A DNA stretch of 64,000 nucleotides from positions 13,494,019 through 13,558,018 of the forward strand of contig NC_046625.1 in assembly GCF_900324465.2 (NCBI RefSeq), read 5' to 3'. The translations under genes and the position numbers were made by a program. The notes under the pieces were generated by a model that had not been told where the DNA came from, did not search any database, and worked only from the letters and a program-made list of their open reading frames with translations. This document shows, piece after piece, positions 38,546 to 50,057 of this stretch. This DNA comes from Anabas testudineus (taxonomy: Eukaryota; Chordata; Actinopteri; Anabantiformes; Anabantidae). Each line of letters begins with the position of its first letter. Positions within the stretch are counted from its first letter, which is position 1.

Positions 38546-41500
38546 CTATACATTGGCATATATCTCTTCATCACAGTCAGTCTGTGTAGGAAACATGATT
38601 AACTCACTCTTTTCTCAAGTCTATGGAAATAATGAATAAAAAATGAATAAATAAAGCTGAAGCTGCACATACCTCCATGTTGCCATATATAGGATCATCA
38701 GGGTCATGTATATCTTCATCATCCATCTGTTTTCTGATAGAGCACAAAAAAAAAAAAAAACACGTTTTCTTCTCTGTGTCATTTTAAATTACAGGGAAAC
38801 TTTTGTTTGTTGCAAATGAACAAATGCATGAATAAATAAACAGAATGTGAATGTGTGAATGTGTTTGGTTGTGTCATACTGGAACTTCACAGAGTGTCTT
38901 GGTTACACTGTCATGAGATGTTGGCAAATCTCCAGGTCCCCTACCAGCAGAATAATGTGTTTTAATTTAGCACTCTGAAAAACACTATGAACACCTTACA
39001 CATAAACAAACTACCACACTAAACACAGACTATGATCCTCTATAAAACATTAGAAGTTGACTTTCTGTTGACATAGTGCTCAACATAAAGTATTCTTCAT
39101 AACGTGGATATATTCAATAACCTATAAACATTTAAAGGACCAAAAATGGGTAATAAAACAAACATATTTACAAAAATCCACATAAACATGCATAAGACCA
39201 AGCAACATTAGCTTCATTGTGTCATTTTGATAAATGGTTTATTATTTATATCATTAAAAGTTGAATAACTGAAACCTTTTTGTTGAGATATACTGGCGAT
39301 CCACAGCTTTCATTCTCTCTGTGACACATGCTGCAGTATCCTCTGTTCTCCCCCTACTGGCAGAATAACGGTTATGAATTAAAGACCAAGATATAGTATT
39401 GACATTTAACACAAACACTGAAACCAGTAATGCAAACTGCAGAGAGAGGTGAAAACAAAAAATCTGCAGGTTGATGTTCTGTTACCGCGGTGATGAAAAG
39501 AAAGATATTTATCAATTTGTAAAATTTAATATTCCTCTACATGCATAACTTGCTTTCTGATGTATTTTAACTTGTGTTTTATAAGTTCAACCTACTTTCA
39601 AAATCTATTTCACTTTTCAGATTTTAAAATTAGCTGTATCACAAAACAACAATAATTTTTTTTACTTATTTTCAATGACAACAAATACTTTCTATATCAA
39701 CTTACCTTTTTCTGACAACTCCCAATACTATTAGAAGTATCACCAAACCTGTGCCTGCTCCAATAGCTATGAAAATATAGAGATTCTGCATCTTTCCTGT
39801 TCAAACAGAAACCAAGTAAAGTCATTGTTATAATATAAACTATTTTTATGTGTGACAGATGGGTCAGGCCTTCTAGAAATACTAAACACGTTTTTACATC
39901 TTACCATTGACAGCTAAAGGGAACGTGAGGCTGACTTTGCCCAACGTGTTGTTTGCCAGACACTGGACGAACTCAGAAGATCCAGATTTAGTGTGCAGAG
40001 TCTCAGTGGTATTAAAGCCATGTGTCTCTGTCTTGTTGCTCGATAAGACTCTGTCAGAAAGCACAAACTGGACCATGCTGGGAGGACTGGACTCCACAAT
40101 GCACACACACTTTACCACATCGTCCTCTGAGGAGCAGGACATTTTCTTAATCTCAGGGGCAACTGTCAGAACAACAAATGTAAGAGTTGGTTAAATGTTC
40201 ATCATGTTTAGATTAAAACAACTTTCTCTTTGTGTTTTTGATTGTTTACTTACATGACACATTGAGCTGCACAGGGCTTGATTTGCTTTCTCCTACTGTA
40301 TTGATGGCAGTACAGTACAGGGCACCTGTGTGTCTGGAGACATTTATCAGCTTGTAAGATTGTCCCTGATGCAGCTGAGCACCTTCTTCATTCTTCCACA
40401 GGTAGCTGTTGGCAGGAGGGTTAGCCTCACTGGAGCACTTCAGCTGCACAGTTTCTCCTTCTTTTACATGTGACTTGTAGTCAACCTTCACATTCACAGG
40501 GGCGTCTGCACAGAAACATACAATTAACTCTTTATGATGCTGTGATGTTCTTTACAGACATCATGTTTAAAGCATTAACTTTTATCACCCCTGTTATTTA
40601 CACTTACATTTAACTTTGAGAACATTGGATACTTGTTCCCGCTCTAAACCTCCTTTGTATCTTACAGTGCATGATAAAGACTTGTTGTGATCAGCTTTGG
40701 TGGGGTGAAAGGTCAGAACAGACGTTGCCTTCCACTGACCATCGGTAAGCTGCTGTGATTGGAAACGCTTCTCGCCAGAGTGAGTCCACGTAAATCCAGG
40801 AGGAGATGAGGGACATGAGTGAGACACAGAGCAGGAAGCAGACACATTTTGACCCTCGACTACTTCTTCTTTCACAGAGACAGTGGGCTGTGGGGCACCT
40901 GTAACAAGAAGGTCACACAAGAGACTTTTGTTGAAAAGGATCTGTTGTGTAGTGTTGCTGCTGTCATCAACATTCACTCTGACTAAATACAGAATATAAC
41001 TACTTTTCTTTGACGTCTTTAAATATCTGTGGTCACCACACAGCAGCAGTTTCAGTATGTGTCTACAAACTAAAAGACGAGTTGTGTGCAACTCACACAT
41101 GGCACACTTATAAATTTAAACAGTGAATGTTATTTCAAACTTCAGGATTGATAAAAATGATGAGGGCCCAGAATTTAACATGTAGGAAATTCTTAACATT
41201 TGTCCTGTTTGTCTTTAATTTCATACATCTGTCAGTTTAATCTGTTCTGTCACCAAATACATTTGTTTCTTAAAGGACTTTAAAGGCCAAGGACTTTAAA
41301 AGTAAAGAACTTTAAAGTAAAGTGCTCTAGGAAGAGGAGTTTCAGTTTCATGAGATATAAGTTCGAGGTTTTGTGCAGAGAAAGTTGCAGAGGAGTTCTG
41401 TTTTCAGCACGTTTTTGAAAATTTAGAGTGAGGCAGCTGACGTGCAGAGGTGTGTAGATCATTGCATCATCTTTTAACCACTGAGCTGAAAAGGTTCAAC

Positions 41501-42162
41501 TAGGATCTTTTGAGTTGAGGTGAAGGGACCACAAGAACCAATATTACATTGTATTATTAAAAGAGATGAATATTACTTACTAATAAATGTAATGGACACT
41601 TCATTGTTTCTGTAAGAATACCGGTTATAGCCTCCAAGTTCAATTCTGAAATAAAAATGTCCTCGATCACTTTGACGAAGGGGATCGATCTTCAGTGAAC
41701 AGTTCTTCTGTGTTATGTCTCCCACCAGCTCTGTCCGTCCTTTATACTCCTGCTTAATTTGATTTTTGTCTTTGTGATAGATGACATCATCTGTCTTCGT
41801 ATGCCAAATCCCTGTGTATCCAGTGATCTGTTTCCCTGGTTCTGGGTAGTTATATGAGCAGGGGATAACCACACAGGATCCATCGATGCCTTGAACTGAT
41901 GATGGCACCGTGGCGGTCCAAGTGGAGGCTTCAGTTTGAACAACTGTGATAAAATTCAAATGAAAAAGACGACATTAGAACAGAGAACATAGGATTCTGA
42001 CAGAAAAGTCAACTCATATACAAATTCACCTAAATCTGAGTTACAATAAATATAAACTCTGTCTGCTCATGAGCAACAAAAGATTATTTGTAGGTGTAGA
42101 GACTTTACAATACCTTTAAACCAAAGGAACACAAAGAACAGAGGCCATTTGAAAACACCCAT
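38546..42162 (-). CDS. CD22/Siglec-like receptor, gene C
   Basis: About 486 aa. Exons: 42162-42114 (signal), 41943-41581 (V-set), 40898-40608 (D2), 40505-40254 (D3), 40162-39905 (D4), 39796-39706 (transmembrane), 39353-39294 (G-R-T-E-D type tail exon; to 39276 if the second donor is used), 38733-38673, 38581-38546 (tail). Either donor keeps frame (1461 or 1479 nt). The E-F-Q type exon (38940-38880) is 5 nt shorter than in B, D and E, so including it would shift the frame. I therefore predict it is skipped. The V-set has [16 protein letters not shown] and F-Y-F-R-I-E. The C-C' loop [10 protein letters not shown] is close to that of gene D. Tail tyrosines are Y-G-N-M and Y-A-N-V, and the stop is TAG rather than TAA. 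The transmembrane exon ends R-K-R. Confidence 0.83.
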
Positions 42163-42515
42163 CTCGTCTTTTCAGGTTCAGGATCTGAAAACACAGTGAC
42201 ATATATTTCCTGGTTCTTGTGGTTCCCCTTTGAACAGAGATGACTCTGACTTCTATTCCCTTTTCACTACAAACATCCACAATGTTACACAGGAAATCAG
42301 ATATGAAGGAAACATATCTCAATATAATCATAAAAAAGGAAAAGACAGATTTACTAAAGAAGCACAAATGATTGACACATCGAGGCAGTAAATGGCTTAA
42401 TTAATTAAATCAAATTATAATTAAATCTTAATTGAAACATTCAAAAAGACAATAGAAAGAAAGTAAAACATTACATATAAAACGTTTGTCAGTATAAAAA
42501 TGACATGTACTCTAC

Positions 42516-42578
42516 CTGACACGGTGGTTATCAGAGATGTCCAGAAGTGAAGGCAGGATTTCCTACTCTTACTTTATG
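42516..42578 (-). promoter_or_regulatory. Promoter and noncoding exon 1 of gene C
   Basis: Paralogous to the gene B and D promoters. The donor (CAG|GTAGAG) ends exon 1 at 42516, but the TATA box is changed from TATAAAG to CATAAAG at 42572-42578, which may lower promoter strength. Confidence 0.55.
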
Positions 42579-42889
42579 CCTAGAGTTAATGTCACAGGAA
42601 GTGTGAGTGTGTGTGTACGTGTGTGTGTGTGTGTTTTGAGTTTTGCTTGAATTGCAAATGTATGATTATGCATTTACCCTCTCATCAAGCTAGAGATGTG
42701 TCTTCCTGTTTATGTTCACACTTAGTCTTGTGCAAATGAGGTATGCAATTGTGATGTAGTTCATGTAACTTTACTTTCACGTTAAAGTTTTACACTGAAG
42801 ATGTATGAGATATCATTGGTCATTCAATTTACCATGATTAAAGTAAGGAGTATTTTTTAATACTTAAAAGCTTCCAGTCAGTGTAGCCA

Positions 42890-44627
42890 CTGACTGTAGT
42901 TAATTGTACTTCCAATAAAGAAGGGAAGTTAAAGGCCCATGGCTTTAACATCTAATGTGTGTAAAATTTTGGAAAGAATGGTGAATGACAGACTGACATA
43001 TTATCTGTAGAAACATAACTTAGTGAAGTGTCAAAGTGGTTGTAGGAAAGGTGTGCTGGGGGTTATCTAAAAAATTTAACGTGTGATAATGGAACTCCTC
43101 AACAAAGTGCAATTAATCCATCATGATATACACCTAGTAAATAAAATGCAGGAGGGGATGAAACAGTTTTCAATAGAGAGGTCTGAGGTAATGTTTTTTA
43201 CAGAGAGGAGAAAGAAAGAAGAATATGAGTTAAAGTCATATCGAGCTGTATTAAAAGAATGAGTCATTTAGTTTTTTGGGGATGCATTTTGATTTCAGAT
43301 TAACAGCAACATGTTATTTGTATTAGTACTGAGTATTATGAGGTGTCTGGGCTTCAATAGGGAGCAGCTGTTCTATCACTGAGATATATCTATAATTCTT
43401 TAATAAGGTCTTATTTAGATTATGGGAGTGTTGTGTATGGATCAGCTGCTAAATCCAGATTGAAAGTACTAGAAGTTATTCAATCCATAGCACTAAGACT
43501 ATGCACTGGTGCAACTAAGACATCTTCTGTGTGTGCTGTGAAGGTGGAAACAGGGGAAATACCACGGTGCCTACAGAGAAAGTAACTATTGGTTAATTAT
43601 TGGATTAAAGGGATCTATGGGTGACCATCCCATGAAGAGAAGATTTTAGAGGATTGTTGGAAAACAAGGGGCATGAGTAAAGAGAGTTTTGGGCGGGTGA
43701 TTTGGCCTATGATTCCACTATGGAGTTTGTAGAGTCCAGTAGTAGATTTGGAAGTAGTGAATTACAGATGGATCTAAGGTTCCAAGGTCTGACAGAACTT
43801 GTGCTGCAGTTACAGTGTCGAGTCAAAGAACTGACATATTTAAAAGAACATTAGATGATTTGAGTGTCTATTCAGTGGAAATGTATACAGTATTATTAGT
43901 GTTGAAGTGAATAAGGTGAATTAATCCAGGTCAGGTTCTAATATGCAGTGACTCTGCTTCTGTTCTGTACAACATTAGGTCCAGTTCATCCAAGAACAGA
44001 CAGGACCTACTGTTCAAACTGCTGTCATTATATTCAGAAGCTGTAAGTCAGGGTATGGAAATTAGATTTGTGTGGACACCTGCTCATGCAGACATAGCTG
44101 GATATGACTAACTTCAATCAAGAACATATAGACCTCAATATTAAACTGTCAAAATCAGAGAGGAAGAGTATTATATGGGATAGAAAGTGACAGCGTTGCT
44201 GGGAGGAAGAGAGGAAGGGCAGGAATCTGTAATACAAGGACGGAAGGTGGAAGAGGAGAGAGGGTGGAGTACAAACAGAAAGGAAGAAGTGTTTTTTTTT
44301 TTTACCAGATTAAGAATAGGACACAGTAATTTAAACAGTGGATTTATTAGAGAAACACGAAAACGGGATGTGCAGAGACTGTCAGCAGCCAGAAACAGTG
44401 GAACATGTTATGATAAGGTGTAGGAGATACAGCCATGAGAGTGGAATAATGATAGAGGACTTCAGGAGGCTTAGACAGATGAAGTATATATGACTTCTTT
44501 TAAAGATCTGGAACGATGGAAAGAATTTGAATAAAACAACGCAATAAGAATTTATAACTACAGATGGCAGCAATGCACTATTTGTGGATGCAAACTGCCT
44601 CAAACCCTAGAGAAGAAGAAGAAGTTA
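42890..44627 (+). mobile_element. Nimb/I-clade LINE, partial (reverse transcriptase to RNase H and C-terminus)
   Basis: Plus-strand non-LTR element. Recognisable pieces in order: K-I-L-E-R-M-V-N-D-R-L-T-Y-Y-L and Q-S-G-C-R-K-G near 42960-43050; Y-G-S-V-V-Y-G-S and V-L-E-V-I-Q-S-I-A-L-R-L-C near 43415-43510; an RNase H stretch with V-W-T-P-A-H-A near 44070-44100; a C-terminal R-L-R-I-G-H-S-N-L-N-S near 44310-44345; and an ending in GAAGAAGAAGAAG at about 44615. The RNase H domain points to the I/Nimb group. It is broken by many stops and shifts. A shorter paralogous copy lies at 54370-55370. Confidence 0.8.
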
Positions 44628-44769
44628 AAAAATGATGATTAAGAATTAACTGTGGTGAGGGGTGAAATAAATTACTTTCACTGCAAAAAAAAGGCCAATG
44701 ATCATGCAGAGTGCCAAAATAGTCTGCAGTGTGAAGCGCAAGAGAGTGAGTGTGGAACAAACAAACTCT

Positions 44770-45361
44770 ATATTGCCCAAAGTATTCGCTCACCTGCCCT
44801 GACTCACATATGAACTAAAGTTACATCCCTTTCCTAATACATAGGTTCAACATGACATCTGTCCACCCTTTGCAGCTATAACAGCTTCAACTCTTTTGGG
44901 AAGGCTGCCCACAAGGTTTAGGAGGGTGTTCATGGGAATTATTTACTATTCTTCCTCAAGCGCATTTGTGAAGTCACACACTGATGTTGAATGAGAAGGC
45001 CTCCACTCTAATTCATCCCAAAGGTGTTCTATTGGGTGGAGGTCAGGACTCTGTGCAGGCCAGTCAAGTTCATCCACACCAGACTCTGTCATCCATGTCT
45101 TTATGGACCTTGCTTTGTGCACTGGTGCACAGTCGTGTTGGAAGAGGAAGGGGCCAGCTCCAAACTGTTCTCACAAAGTTGGGAGCATGGAATTGTCCAA
45201 AATGTCTTGGTTTGATGAAGCATTCTGAGTTCCTGTGGCAGCTGCTTTACACCACTGCATTCAACGCTTTGCATTGCACTTGGTGATGTATGGATGGATT
45301 GGCTTGGATGCAGCTGCTCGGCCATGGAAAGCTCTCTGCGCACTGTTCTTGAGCCTTTAGG
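44770..45361 (-). mobile_element. Tc1-like DNA transposon fragment
   Basis: The minus strand encodes broken parts of a Tc1 transposase (L-D-W-P-A-Q-S-P-D-L-N-P-I-E and D-C-A-P-V-H-K-A type segments, the DDE catalytic region). The left end begins TATTGCCCAAAGTATTCGCT, the terminal repeat of a very common fish Tc1 family. The right part is cut off where a hAT element begins at 45363. Confidence 0.8.
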
Positions 45362-45362
45362 T

Positions 45363-45866
45363 CAGGGGTCACTAACAAGGCGGACCGCGGTCCGGATCCG
45401 GACCCAGAAACTGTCCCATATGGACCCGGAGCTGCAGACCAAACTGAACGTTTTGATTCCAAATCTAGCGGGACACCTTCATTTTAATCGGCCAATTGAA
45501 TGCGAGTTAAGCAATCTCACCTGACTTCACAGACGGTAAAATTAGCGACTCAACAGTAGATGAGAGAAAGTTTGAGGTTGGAAAGAAATTAATGAACAAA
45601 GACGGTGATAACAGAGAGAAAGAGAGGAGAGAGGGAGAGATACAGACGACAGAGAGGAGAAAGTTGATAAAAGGGCGGTGAGAGTGGAAAAGCAAGAGAT
45701 AAATATAAAAAAGGCCAAAAATTGAAAAGTGGGCAGCAAAGAGTTTTTCATCCAGTATGGACAGACTCCTTTTTGTTCATATTACCCACTGGGAGCACTA
45801 AACCATTGTGTCTGATTTGTTCAGAAACTGTGGCTCTTATTAAAAGAGTCAATGTGAAACATCAAG
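45363..45866 (+). mobile_element. hAT (Charlie / GTF2IRD2-like) transposon fragment
   Basis: Begins with a hAT-type end, CAGGGGTCACTAACAAGGCG. Near 45730-45850 the plus strand reads H-P-V-W-T-D-S-F-L-F followed by P-L-C-L-I-C-S-E-T-V-A, resembling the zinc-finger start of hAT transposases related to human GTF2IRD2/Charlie8. The rest of the gene and the right end are absent. The same terminal sequence closes the short element at 60971-61106. Confidence 0.7.
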
Positions 45867-45905
45867 GCATAAAAAAGAGAACAGAAAATAAGAATGCACT
45901 TGTAT

Positions 45906-47535
45906 ATAGACAGATAGATAGATAGATACTTTATTGATCCCCAAGGGGAAAATTTGGTGTTGCAGCAGCCATTACACACAAAAACATTTGAACATTGAGT
46001 AACATAATCTACACAACAATACACGACACACAGTACAAGAATAACACAGAATAGACAGTAATACCAACAAAACACACAGTAGGACTTGAATGTAAAGTGA
46101 CTTAGTTACACATTGTTAAATCATCAGCATGGACACTGACTCTCTGTCAGGGAGTCATTGTACAGGCTGATGGCTGTTGGCACAAATGACTTCCTTAACC
46201 GTTCGTTGTCACAGCGGAGCTGGAGAAGTCTCTGGCTAAAACTGCTCCGCTGTTTGATAAGCAGGCTGTGGATAGGGAGCTGTGAGCTGTTATCCATGAT
46301 GCCCAGCAGTTTGTGCAGCATCCTCCTCTCCACCACCTGCTCTGAAGGTTCCAGACGAGCCCCCAGCACAGAGCCAGCTTTCCTGATCAGCTTATTCAGT
46401 TTCTTAGTGTCGCTGGCTCTGATGCTGCTGCCCCAGCAGACGACAGCAAAGAATATCGCACTGGCTACAACAGACTGGTAGAAGATCTGCAGCATCTTGT
46501 TGCACACATTAAAAAGACCTGAGCTTCCTCAGAAAGTACAGTCTACTCTGTCCATTCCTGTGATACAGCCTCTGTGTTGAACTTCCAGTCCAGTCTGTTG
46601 TCCAGGTGAACTCCCAGGTATTTGTACCTCTCCACCACCTCCAACTTCTCACCCAGAATGGACACAGTGTCAAAGCCAGTTTTCTTCCTCCTGAAGTCCA
46701 CAACCTTCTCCTTGGTCTTGCTTACATTCAAGGTGAGATAGTTGTTCCCACACCACTTCACAAAGCTGTCCACCAGACCTCTGTACTCGGTCTCCTCCCC
46801 ACCGCTGATACACCCAACCACTGCAGAGTCATCTGAGAACTTCTGCAGATGGCAGGACTCAGTGTTGTACTGAAAGTCTGAGGTGTACAGGGTGAAGAGG
46901 AAAGGTGAGAGGACAGTCCCCCTGAGGTGCTCCTGTGCTACTGACCACCCGCTCAGACTCACATCCCTGCAGTCGTACAAACTGTGGTCTGTCTGTCAGG
47001 TAGTCAGTGATCCAGGAGGCTGTGGAGGAGTCTACCTGCATCTTCAGGAGCTTCTCTCTCAGCAGGACAGGCTGGATGGTTGTAAAGGCACTAGAGAAAT
47101 CAAAGAATGTGATCCTCACAGTGCTGTTTGCCTTGTCCAGGTGTGAGAGAGCTCGCTGAAGCAGGTAGACAATAGCATCATCTACTCCAACCCGGGGACG
47201 ATAGGCGAACTGCAGTGGGTCTAGTGATGTCTCAACCTGAGGTCTCAAATGAGTCAGAACCAGTCTCTCCAGGACCTTCATGATGTGTGAGGTGAGGGCG
47301 AATGGTCTGTAATCATTTAGAGCAGAAGGACATGATGTTTTCCAGACCTTTGGCACCTGCTCCATTCTCAGGCTCAGGTTGAAGAGGTGCTGTAGAATCC
47401 CAGAGAGCTGCTCAGAATGGGACTTCAGGACTCTGGGGTTGACACCATCAGGTCCTGCTGCCTTATTCTGGTTCAGCTTCTCCAGCTGCCTCTTCACCTG
47501 GCTGCTGGTCACTGACAGATGGGTAGGGGAGGTGG
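45906..47535 (-). mobile_element. CR1/L2/Rex1-group LINE, 5'-truncated, near-complete 3' end
   Basis: Minus-strand reverse transcriptase with L-N-D-Y-R-P-F-A-L-T-S-H-I-M-K (about 47285-47330), F-F-D-F-S-S-A-F (about 47090-47115), F-S-D-D-S-A-V-V-G (about 46820-46845, the catalytic F-x-D-D equivalent) and Y-K-Y-L-G-V-H-L-D (about 46600-46625). A 3' tail (ATTGATCCCCAAGGGGAAAA complement) ends in (TATC)n at 45906-45927. Only a few breaks are seen, so it is younger than the L2 and Nimb pieces. It has inserted into the unit D 3' flank, whose two halves lie at 45867-45905 and from 47540. Confidence 0.88.
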
Positions 47536-47539
47536 GTAT

Positions 47540-47900
47540 GGTTATATAAAACATATGCATAGACCTCAAAAATAAGCATACAATATCTTCAGCAACATTT
47601 CATTTTTTGTTTTAATTTATTTGATAATCTCTCAGAAATTTGGATATTTAAAATTTGAGTGAGGCAAAATGTGTGCATTAAAGTTTTTAATGTAAGTTGT
47701 TGCACTTTCATCTTACAGAGTGAACAACAACATTTCCAATAACTGCTGTAGGGTTTGTACATATGTATGTGGACTAATGGGATGAGATTTGTTGGCTGTT
47801 GTTCTTGGGTTGTGGTCTTGAATGCAACTTTACCAGTGATTTTGCAAGTTTAGCAGCATCAGTTACATGATTATTAAGTAAGATGCAAAAAAAGTAAATG
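47540..47900 (-). repeat. Unit 3' flank repeat (copy D, interrupted)
   Basis: Continuation of the duplicated unit flank after the LINE insertion (compare 28640-28860 and 37530-37720). From about 47790 the similarity is lost and I see nothing recognisable up to the LTR. Confidence 0.5.
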
Positions 47901-48795
47901 TGTCACGAGCTGGAGGAAGGACTCCATGGCCAGCGATAAGACAAGGTACAGGAGAAAGTTTTCAGGGGTTTTATTAATAACAAAAGGTACAGGGGGATGA
48001 GTCAGATGAGTTCTTGCAGGAAACTTGTCAGTGCAGGGTGAGTGTGGAGGTCTGGGTGGAAACCGGAAGTGACATCAAAACCAAGATGGCCGACCTACGG
48101 AGAGCACATGGACAAAATGGAGGACAATAGAGATGGTGAATGGTGGCGACCGACAACCAGTGGAGAATGTCCAGGGGTGTAACCAGAGCAACACAGAATT
48201 ACAATAAGAAAAACAGTCACAGAATGTGATGAAATCCAATAAATGTCTAAAACCGGTGTGGAAAAACAGGCTGGGGTAATGAACACAGGCAGTCCAAACA
48301 ATGAATCCAAAAGGCTACACTCAGCTCAAGGGTAATCCAGGTCATACACGGTTAAGTCAGTTCAGAGGTAAGTCCGGCAGGCAAGATTCACAACGGGAAG
48401 ACAATCCAGGTCAAAAACACAAAGGGGTCCAAACAGTCTGAGCGGGGAAAAGAACAACGAGGGACAAAACAGAACAGAGAAAAACACTCACTGAACCAAA
48501 GGGGTGAACAGGAACCATGAGCAGGGGGGAATAAACAGAACTCACAGCACCAGGGGGTCAGGCAAGAGACGGGGTCCAGAGCAGGCAGAGTCCAAAAAAT
48601 CCAAAAGTTAGTCCAAGAGTTGAGAACAGACTATCTGGCAGGGGAACAGCTGAGCAGGCCGGTATTTATACTGTGGGGGAAACCAGGTGTAACCAATTAA
48701 GTGAGTGTAATCAGACTGGGAAGAGGAAACAGGAAGTTGCCAAAATAAGAGCATGAGGGGGAAACACAAGCAGCAACAAGGCTGGAATCATGACA
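47901..48795 (-). mobile_element. Solo LTR, probably Ty3/Gypsy-like
   Basis: An 895-bp sequence bounded by TG...CA ends with short inverted repeats (TGTCACGA / TCATGACA), flanked by the near-matching pentamers AAATG and GAATG. Read on the minus strand it has the layout of an LTR: a TATA box (complement of 48663-48670) and an AATAAA (complement of 47970-47975) before the 3' end. No internal gag or pol region adjoins it, so it is a solo LTR fossil. Family assignment is inference. Confidence 0.6.
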
Positions 48796-49214
48796 GAATG
48801 TCAGTGCAGTTATAAAATACAGTTAAATATAAACAAGAACATATAAATAAGGAAGCTGTCCTTGTTACACTAGGTACTATTAATGAGTCAGCGACTTTCC
48901 TACTTCTCACCTAATATTTCAGACACAAGGAAACCACTGGGGTGCCTGGCTTGAAACTATGTGGATCAGTACACAAAGAAAGCACCCCAATGTGTGTTCA
49001 GAAACTAACTAAAGACAGTGGACATTAGGACTGAATGAAAACGATCTGTTCACCAAAATCTCTGTACCACATAAAATCTTTTTATTTGTGATCTTGAACA
49101 GTGTTGAACCATCATCTGGCCAACATGTATGAGGAAGTACTGAGAATGGCCAGTTTATGAATTAAGGTGGATGTTAGTACATTTAAATTATATATGTTCT
49201 ATTATGAAAAAGCC
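48796..49214. other. Spacer upstream of LINE fragment in unit D
   Basis: From 48796 to about 49085 nothing was recognised. 49085-49214 repeats part of the unit 3' flank (GTGATCTTGAACAGTGTTGA...). Confidence 0.4.
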
Positions 49215-49480
49215 ATTTTAACTGTGTGCTATGCTGCAAGAAATGAGAGCAGCACCTTCCTGAGTGGGATGGACACCGGCCCCGCGCTAACAGGCCAGCT
49301 TTGCCCTCAAAGGCTCCAATTATCTATAAAGCCCACATTATTTTTGGAGCACCACCTGGACATCCAGTGGTTCAGCAACCATAACCTGCTGCAAGTTATG
49401 TTGCCACGTCTCATTGGGAGGGGGCCAGAGCAGATTATTATTTTATTATTCTATATATATTCTCACTTTTTTTTGAGTAA
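49215..49480 (-). mobile_element. LINE 5'-end fragment paralogous to 37195-37440
   Basis: The segment from AAGAAATGAGAGCAGCACCT to GGGCCAGAGCAGATTATTATT matches the outermost part of the L2-type element before unit C. It adjoins the same unit boundary sequence, so it was probably carried by duplication. Confidence 0.55.
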
Positions 49481-49494
49481 TGTTATTTCTTGCA

Positions 49495-50045
49495 TTTAGG
49501 TTGTTCTCCTGAAGAACCAGGTGTATGTGGGCTTAAGTGATCTTGAACAGCGTTGAAGCACCACCACCTGGCCAACATGTGTGAGTAAGTACTGAGAAGG
49601 GACAATTGATGAATTAGGAAGAGATGGATAGTGTTATATTTAAATTATATTTGTAACATTAGGGAAAATCAATTTGAACGTGTTTCCTCTCAAACTGAGA
49701 TTAAAATGTGTACATTTAGTGGTTTATAAAGTCAGCATTAGTAGCTGAAATGACAGCACATTCAGATAAACAGGATTCAGACCAAATATCATCTTAGCAG
49801 TGTTGAGTTTTATTGCTAAAGCAAAACATATGATACATAGTAAATCTCCTACCAAATGCTCTCTTTCTCTCTGTGCTTTCATTTCTTACACACATTTTAC
49901 TCTTTTCTGACACTGTTTTTGCAAATACAGTAACTCAATACTCATACACACACATATATGTTAAGACACCATGTTGTTTATTTTTATCTTTTTGCTCCAC
50001 ATCAGTCAGACGACAGGCACAAAGATGGCAGCCGCTCTTCCAGAG
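49495..50045 (-). repeat. Second partial 3' flank repeat of unit D
   Basis: Repeats the flank sequence (TTGTTCTCCTGA..., then ATCTTGAACAGCGTTGAAGC) next to the gene D terminal exon, shortened relative to B, C and E. The small open frame of the other copies is missing. Confidence 0.55.
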
Positions 50046-50057
50046 AGTTCAGTGATC

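Noticed and set aside
46124-47569. Multi-frame open regions as a possible host gene
   Set aside because: The motifs are those of a LINE reverse transcriptase with a LINE 3' tail.
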